Source: Clostridiaceae bacterium Marseille-Q4149 (GTDB taxonomy: Bacteria > Bacillota > Clostridia > Oscillospirales > Oscillospiraceae). Taken from it: DNA of 64,000 bases. This document shows, piece after piece, positions 59,270 through 64,000 of this stretch. How positions within the stretch are numbered: position 1 is the stretch's first letter; each line of letters begins with the position of its first letter. The translations under genes were made by a program, and so were the position numbers. The notes below the pieces were generated by a model. It made no database searches, had not been told where the DNA came from, and saw nothing but the letters and a program-made list of their open reading frames with translations. The stretch is from assembly GCA_018228685.1 (NCBI GenBank), contig CP073691.1:2542001-2606000 (forward strand), written 5' to 3'.

Positions 59270-60715
59270 TTGGACAGAAAGCAAGTGCTTCTCGACGACG
59301 GGCAGATGGCCCGCCAGCGGGAATTTACCGAAAAAATCCACGCCATGCACCAGGCCCGGGGCCGGACGCCTCTGGCTCTGGTGGACACCTTCGGGTGCCA
59401 GCAGAACGTGGCCGACAGCCAGCATATCCTGGGGATGCTGCGGGACATGGGGTGCGAGTTCACCGACGATGCCGCCCGGGCGGACATTGTGGTGATGAAC
59501 ACCTGCGCCATCCGGGACCATGCGGAAAAGCGGGTATACGGCACCCTGGGCGCCCTGACCCACACCAAGAAGCAGAACCCGGAGCAGATCATCTGCCTGT
59601 GCGGCTGCATGGCCCAGCGGCCGGAGGTGGCGGAGAAGGTCCGGACCAGCTATCGCCATGTGGACCTGGTGTTCGGGCCCCAGGCCCTGTGGAAGTTCCC
59701 GGAACTTCTGTATCAGGTGTATACCCGCCGGGGCCGGGTGTTCTCCGTGGAGAACGAGCACGGCTCCATTGCCGAGGGGATGCCCGTGGTCCGGGAGGGC
59801 CGGGTCCGGGCGTGGGTGTCCATCATGTATGGGTGCAACAACTTCTGCTCCTACTGCATCGTCCCCTATGTCCGGGGCCGGGAGCGCAGCCGCGCCCCGG
59901 AGAAGATCGTGGAGGAGGTCCGCCAGCTGGCGGCGGAGGGCTTCAAGGAGATCACCCTGCTGGGCCAGAACGTGAACTCCTACGGAAAGGACCTGCCGGA
60001 GCCCTGGGACTTTGCGGACCTTCTGCGGGAGCTGGACAAGATCGACGGCGACTACCTGATCCGCTTTATGTCGTCCCAGCCCAAGGATGCCAGCTATAAG
60101 CTGTTTGACACCATGGCCCAGAGCCGCCACGTGGCCCACCAGCTGCACCTGCCGGTGCAGTCCGGCAGCGACCGGGTGCTGCGGGCCATGAACCGCCCCT
60201 ATGACCGGGCGAAATACCTGGACCTGATCGGCTATGCCCGGAAGGTCATGCCGGACCTGGTGCTGACGTCGGACGTGATCATCGGCTTCCCCGGCGAGAC
60301 GGAGGCCGAGGCCATGGAGACGGTGGACCTGGTGCGGCAGGTGGAATTCGACGCCCTGTTCACCTTCATCTTCTCCCCCCGGCCCGGTACGCCGGCGGCC
60401 AAAATGGACGATCCGGTGCCCCGGGCGGAGAAGCAGAAGTGGTTCGACACCCTGTGCAGCACCCAGAACGAGATTTCTGCCCGGCTCCACGCCGGGTATG
60501 TGGGCCGGACCCTGCGGGTGCTGGTGGACGGCGAAACCGACGACACCCGGTGGCCCCTGTCCGCCCGGACGGCGGGGGGACGGCTGGTGCACCTGGTGGG
60601 GGACAAGTCCGCCCTGGGCCAGTACCGGGACGTGAAGATCACCGACAGCAACACCTGGGCCCTGTTCGGGGAGATGCTTCCTGCATCAAAAGAACAACGT
60701 TCTTTTGATGCATAA
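59270..60715 (+). CDS. miaB: tRNA-2-methylthio-N6-dimethylallyladenosine synthase MiaB
   Basis: A radical SAM enzyme that adds the methylthio group to i6A37 of tRNAs. TTG 59270 is the likely start (481 residues), because TGGGAGG lies six bases upstream; a GTG at 59228 has no good site. The N-terminal UPF0004 domain holds three cysteines for the auxiliary Fe-S cluster (FGCQQN, NTCAIRDHAEKR, CGCMAQ). The radical SAM cluster is C189, C193, C196 (CNNFCSYC). A TRAM domain ends it. The last 12 codons (LPASKEQRSFDA) are written by a palindrome that runs into the stop codon, an odd tail that looks acquired. Confidence 0.95.
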   Translation: MDRKQVLLDDGQMARQREFTEKIHAMHQARGRTPLALVDTFGCQQNVADSQHILGMLRDMGCEFTDDAARADIVVMNTCAIRDHAEKRVYGTLGALTHTKKQNPEQIICLCGCMAQRPEVAEKVRTSYRHVDLVFGPQALWKFPELLYQVYTRRGRVFSVENEHGSIAEGMPVVREGRVRAWVSIMYGCNNFCSYCIVPYVRGRERSRAPEKIVEEVRQLAAEGFKEITLLGQNVNSYGKDLPEPWDFADLLRELDKIDGDYLIRFMSSQPKDASYKLFDTMAQSRHVAHQLHLPVQSGSDRVLRAMNRPYDRAKYLDLIGYARKVMPDLVLTSDVIIGFPGETEAEAMETVDLVRQVEFDALFTFIFSPRPGTPAAKMDDPVPRAEKQKWFDTLCSTQNEISARLHAGYVGRTLRVLVDGETDDTRWPLSARTAGGRLVHLVGDKSALGQYRDVKITDSNTWALFGEMLPASKEQRSFDA

Positions 60716-60917
60716 AACTGTCCAAAAAGGGCCTTGCCCTTTTTGGACAAAAGGCCCGCAGTCTGCTGCGCGCATAATTGGTCCGCCATGGGCGAACCAA
60801 TTCCACACTTGCAGACCGAGAAGTATTTTCGGCCAGGTACACGCCCCGGCCGAAAATGATTGCATTTCATTTACCGCCTGCGGGCGGCAAACTCTGCGAG
60901 GCTTTTTGATGCATAAG
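60682..60917. repeat. Cluster of palindromic repeats between miaB and mutS
   Basis: In order: TGCATCAAAAGAAC and complement (60682-60695/60699-60712) across the miaB stop; GTCCAAAAAGGGC and complement (60720-60732/60736-60748); AATTGGTCCGCC/GGCGAACCAATT (one mismatch) near 60776-60803; ATTTTCGGCC/GGCCGAAAAT near 60823-60857; the 24-base copy of the 56061 repeat in inverted orientation (60877-60906); and CTTTTTGATGCATAA ending at 60917, nearly the same as the miaB end. No gene is apparent from 60716 to 61045; GGGCATATGCCC near 60942 is a further short palindrome. Confidence 0.75.
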
Positions 60918-61045
60918 ATACCACGGCCAACGCCGCGAAGCGGGCATATGCCCCATAGAACAATAAGTTTTGCACTTTTCAACAATGTTTTCCACCACCA
61001 TTCGACAGATCAGCCGCCTATGCGGCAGAAAGCGCGGGTGAAACC

Positions 61046-63646
61046 ATGGCAGAGCTGACCCCCATGATGAAGCAGTATCTGCAGATTAAGGAACAGAATC
61101 AGGACGCCATCCTGTTTTTCCGGCTGGGAGATTTTTACGAGATGTTCGGCGACGACGCCCGGAAGGCGTCCAAGGAGCTGGACCTGACCCTGACCACCCG
61201 GGATAAGGACAAGAACAAGAGCTTCGAGGAGAAGATCCCCATGTGCGGCATCCCCTATCACGCCTCGGACGCCTATATTGCCCGGCTTATTGCCAAGGGC
61301 TACAAGGTGGCCATCTGCGAGCAGACCGAGGACCCTGCCACGGCCAAGGGCCTGGTGGACCGGGACATCATCCGGGTGGTGACCCCCGGCACGGTCATTG
61401 ACGCGGCCTGCCTGGAGGAGGGACGCTCCAACTTCTGCGCGGGGCTGTATCTGGACGACACCTGCGCGGGCTTCAGCGTGTGCGACATCTCCACCGGCAA
61501 GACCCACGTCACCGCCTTCCAGGGTCCGGACCGGGCGGAGCACCTGCTCAACGAGCTGGGGCGGTTTTCCCCGGCGGAGGCGGTGGTGAACCAGGCGGCC
61601 TACGACTGCGGGCCGCTGCTGAGTCTGATGCAGGATAAGCTCCACTGCCATGTGGAGCGGCTGAGCGCCGGACGCTTTCAATTGCAGGAGGCGGAAAGGA
61701 CCGTCCGGCAGCAGTTCGGCGACGAGGCCGCCGCCCGGCTGCCCAAGGGGAATCCCGCGGCGGCGCTGTCGCTGGGAGCCCTGCTGGGCTATCTCCACGA
61801 GACGCAGAAAACCGACCTGCGCCATGTGGACGACCTGGACTATTATCAGCAGGGGCAGTTTATGGAGCTGGACCTGACGGCCCGGCGGAATCTGGAGCTG
61901 ACGGAGACCCTACGCAGCAAGGAGAAAAAGGGCAGCCTCCTGTGGGTGCTGGACAAGACCAAGACCCCCATGGGCGGGCGGATGCTCCGCAGCTGGCTGG
62001 AGCGGCCCCTGCTGTCCGTAACGGCCATCACCCGCCGCAGCGGCGCCGTGGGCCAGCTGGTGGACCACACCATGACCCGGGAGGAGCTGGCCCTGGCCCT
62101 GTCCGGCATCGGCGACATGGAGCGGCTGGTGGGCCGCATTGTATACGGCACCGCCGGGGGCCGGGACGTGGTATCCCTGAAAAACGCCATGGCGCGGCTT
62201 CCCCATGTAAAGGAGCTGCTGTCGGCCTTTGACCGGGGCCGCCTGGGGGAGCTGGCCCAGCTGGACCCCCTGGAGGACCTGACGGACCTCATCGGCCGCA
62301 CCCTGTGCGACGATCCCCCCTTCTCCGTCCGGGAGGGGGAGTTCATCCGGGAGGGCTTCGACCCGGAGGTGGACCGCCTGCGGAGCATCCTCCATGGCGG
62401 CAAGGGCGTCATCGCCTCCATGGAGGCCGCCGAAAAGGAGAAAACCGGCATCCGCACCCTGAAGATCGGATACAACAAGGTATTCGGATACTACATCGAG
62501 GTGTCCAACTCCTTCAAGGACCAGGTGCCGGATACCTATATCCGCAAGCAGACCCTGGTCAACGGCGAGCGCTATATTACCCAGGAGCTGAAGGACCTGG
62601 AGCACGACATTCTGTCCGCCTCGGACCGGGTGTCGGCCCTGGAATATGAGCTGTTCACCCGCCTGCGGCAGGAGCTGAGCGGCCATGTGGCCCGGATCCA
62701 GGCCACGGCCGCCGCCGTGGCGGAGGCGGACTGCCTGTGCTCCCTGGCCGCGGTGGCAGTGAAGAACAACTACTGCTGCCCGGCGGTGGACGAGTCCGGG
62801 GTCATCGAAATCCACCAGGGACGCCACCCGGTGGTGGAGGCCATGCGGCCTGACGCCCTGTTTGTGCCCAACGACACCTATATGGGCCGCAGCGAGGACC
62901 GGGTGTCCATCATCACCGGCCCCAACATGGCGGGCAAGTCCACCTATATGCGCCAGGTGGCGCTGATGGTGCTCATGGCCCAGATCGGGTCCTTTGTCCC
63001 GGCCAAGGCCGCAAGGCTTGGCATCGTGGACCGGATCTTCACCCGCATCGGGGCCTCCGACGACCTGTCGGCGGGACAGTCCACCTTTATGGTGGAGATG
63101 ACGGAGGTCAGCGACATTCTGCGCACCGCCACCGCCGACAGCCTGCTGATCCTGGACGAGATCGGCCGGGGCACCTCCACCTTCGACGGCATGAGCATCG
63201 CCCGGGCGGTGCTGGAATACTGCGCCGACCCCAAGCGCCTGGGGGCCAAGACCCTGTTTGCCACCCACTATCACGAGCTGACCGCCATGGAGGGGACCCT
63301 TCCCGGCGTGAAGAACTATAACATCGCCGTCCGCACCCGGGGGGAGGAGATCGTGTTCCTGCGGAAGATCGTCCCCGGCGGCGCGGACCGCAGCTACGGC
63401 ATCGAGGTGGCCAAGCTGGCGGGCCTGCCGGAGGCGGTGGTGTCCCGGGCCAGAAAGATCCTCCGGCAGCTGGAGGAGGAGTCCGGCCACCCGGCGGCAG
63501 CCCCCGCTCCCCGGGAGGACCAGGTGTCCTTTGCCGCCGTGGCCGAGGGGGAGGTCATCGACCGGCTGCGCCGGGCCCAGGTGGACTCCCTGACGCCCCT
63601 GGAGGCATTGCAGCTGCTGTATGAGCTGAAAAAGAAGCTGACGTAA
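61046..63646 (+). CDS. mutS: DNA mismatch repair protein MutS
   Basis: It recognises mismatches and recruits MutL. The 866-residue length is typical. The mismatch-reading Phe-x-Glu lies in [10 protein letters not shown] (about residue 30); the connector, lever and clamp domains follow; the ATPase has Walker [14 protein letters not shown] (about 625), Walker [20 protein letters not shown] and the signature [14 protein letters not shown]. The C-terminal tail [15 protein letters not shown] matches the dimerisation motif. The ribosome site (GCGGGTGAAACC) is weak. mutL follows after 17 bases. Confidence 0.97.
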   Translation: MAELTPMMKQYLQIKEQNQDAILFFRLGDFYEMFGDDARKASKELDLTLTTRDKDKNKSFEEKIPMCGIPYHASDAYIARLIAKGYKVAICEQTEDPATAKGLVDRDIIRVVTPGTVIDAACLEEGRSNFCAGLYLDDTCAGFSVCDISTGKTHVTAFQGPDRAEHLLNELGRFSPAEAVVNQAAYDCGPLLSLMQDKLHCHVERLSAGRFQLQEAERTVRQQFGDEAAARLPKGNPAAALSLGALLGYLHETQKTDLRHVDDLDYYQQGQFMELDLTARRNLELTETLRSKEKKGSLLWVLDKTKTPMGGRMLRSWLERPLLSVTAITRRSGAVGQLVDHTMTREELALALSGIGDMERLVGRIVYGTAGGRDVVSLKNAMARLPHVKELLSAFDRGRLGELAQLDPLEDLTDLIGRTLCDDPPFSVREGEFIREGFDPEVDRLRSILHGGKGVIASMEAAEKEKTGIRTLKIGYNKVFGYYIEVSNSFKDQVPDTYIRKQTLVNGERYITQELKDLEHDILSASDRVSALEYELFTRLRQELSGHVARIQATAAAVAEADCLCSLAAVAVKNNYCCPAVDESGVIEIHQGRHPVVEAMRPDALFVPNDTYMGRSEDRVSIITGPNMAGKSTYMRQVALMVLMAQIGSFVPAKAARLGIVDRIFTRIGASDDLSAGQSTFMVEMTEVSDILRTATADSLLILDEIGRGTSTFDGMSIARAVLEYCADPKRLGAKTLFATHYHELTAMEGTLPGVKNYNIAVRTRGEEIVFLRKIVPGGADRSYGIEVAKLAGLPEAVVSRARKILRQLEEESGHPAAAPAPREDQVSFAAVAEGEVIDRLRRAQVDSLTPLEALQLLYELKKKLT

Positions 63647-63663
63647 CACGAAAGGACAACGCT

Positions 63664-64000
63664 ATGCCTGATATTCAATGCCTGCCCCGGCACGTGGCGG
63701 ACCTGATCGCCGCCGGCGAGGTGGTGGAGCGGCCCGCCAGCGTGGCCAAGGAGCTGCTGGAAAACGCCCTGGACGCCGGGGCTACCGCCATCGTGGCAGA
63801 GGTGCAGCACGGGGGCCTGACCTATCTGCGGATGACGGACAACGGCTGCGGCATCGCGCCCCAGCAGCTGCCCACGGCGTTTCTGCGCCATGCCACCAGC
63901 AAGCTGCGCACCGCCGGGGACCTGGCTGCCATCGGCACCCTGGGCTTCCGGGGGGAGGCCCTGGCGGCTATTTCCGCCGTGTCCCGGGTGGATATCCTGA
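63664..64000 (+). CDS. mutL: DNA mismatch repair protein MutL, N-terminal part (3' end outside window)
   Basis: The first 112 codons of MutL. The GHKL ATPase motifs are clear: [26 protein letters not shown] (motif I, with Glu and Asn), MTDNGCGI (motif II) and [29 protein letters not shown] (motif III). CGAAAGGAC precedes the ATG. It is cotranscribed with mutS and truncated by the window end. Confidence 0.97.
   Translation, partial: MPDIQCLPRHVADLIAAGEVVERPASVAKELLENALDAGATAIVAEVQHGGLTYLRMTDNGCGIAPQQLPTAFLRHATSKLRTAGDLAAIGTLGFRGEALAAISAVSRVDIL

Noticed and set aside
1..64000. CRISPR arrays, transposases, prophage, rRNA operon or replication origin
   Set aside because: No regularly spaced repeats, no DDE or integrase motifs, no phage genes, no rRNA and no DnaA-box cluster were seen in the window.

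Overview
The window is a GC-rich, densely coding bacterial chromosome segment. Strong A/G-rich Shine-Dalgarno sites, TTGACA/TATAAT-type promoters with 17-base spacers, clostridial-type ThyA, reverse rubrerythrin, AtoE, formate-tetrahydrofolate ligase and a V-type ATPase point to a strictly anaerobic, high-GC member of the Clostridia, most likely Oscillospiraceae (the Flavonifractor/Oscillibacter/Lawsonibacter neighbourhood). This is inference from gene content and style; no 16S rRNA gene is present. gyrB-gyrA at the left edge suggests the window begins not far from the replication origin.

Layout: 1-5.2 kb gyrB (5' cut), gyrA, a small membrane protein, trmO and rnhA. 5.4-10.3 kb a purine permease, a small membrane protein, reverse rubrerythrin, an SPFH protein and an unusual HTH-NfeD fusion. 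10.3-14.3 kb a heterodimeric BmrCD-like multidrug ABC exporter preceded by a perfect promoter, a 16-codon leader peptide and an intrinsic terminator. 14.5-17.3 kb ackA and a MATE pump. 17.5-24.1 kb a seven-gene operon: peptide/nickel-type ABC importer plus hotdog thioesterase and DUF3810 protease-like protein. 24.2-28.4 kb fhs, a COG2509 flavoprotein and thyA. 28.4-31.4 kb an xpaC-telA-TPM operon. 31.5-35.7 kb HtrA, a second COG2509 flavoprotein and a 2-hydroxyacid dehydrogenase. 35.8-46.1 kb Tex, DUF1846, AtoE, glycerate kinase, ferredoxin, MnmE, HxlR, Smr and a class I amidotransferase. 46.2-48.7 kb tRNA-Ala(CGC) and a PcrA/UvrD-like helicase. 48.8-56.0 kb a seven-gene V-type ATPase operon in the E-(DUF2764)-A-B-D-I-K order. 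56.1-64 kb a P-type-ATPase-like pseudoenzyme, rlmB, miaB, mutS and the start of mutL.

Most of the window is housekeeping: topology, tRNA modification (TrmO, MnmE, MiaB), mismatch repair, one-carbon metabolism (Fhs, ThyA) and ion-motive energy (V-ATPase with Na+-type ligands in subunit K). No prophage, transposase or CRISPR array was seen. The most unusual parts are the putative drug-sensing attenuator in front of the BmrCD-like exporter, whose leader peptide resembles macrolide-arrest peptides; the HTH-NfeD fusion with a retained internal ribosome binding site and paired upstream palindromes; the degenerate P-type ATPase; the V-ATPase lacking a recognisable F subunit; and a group of small palindromic repeats lying at gene ends.
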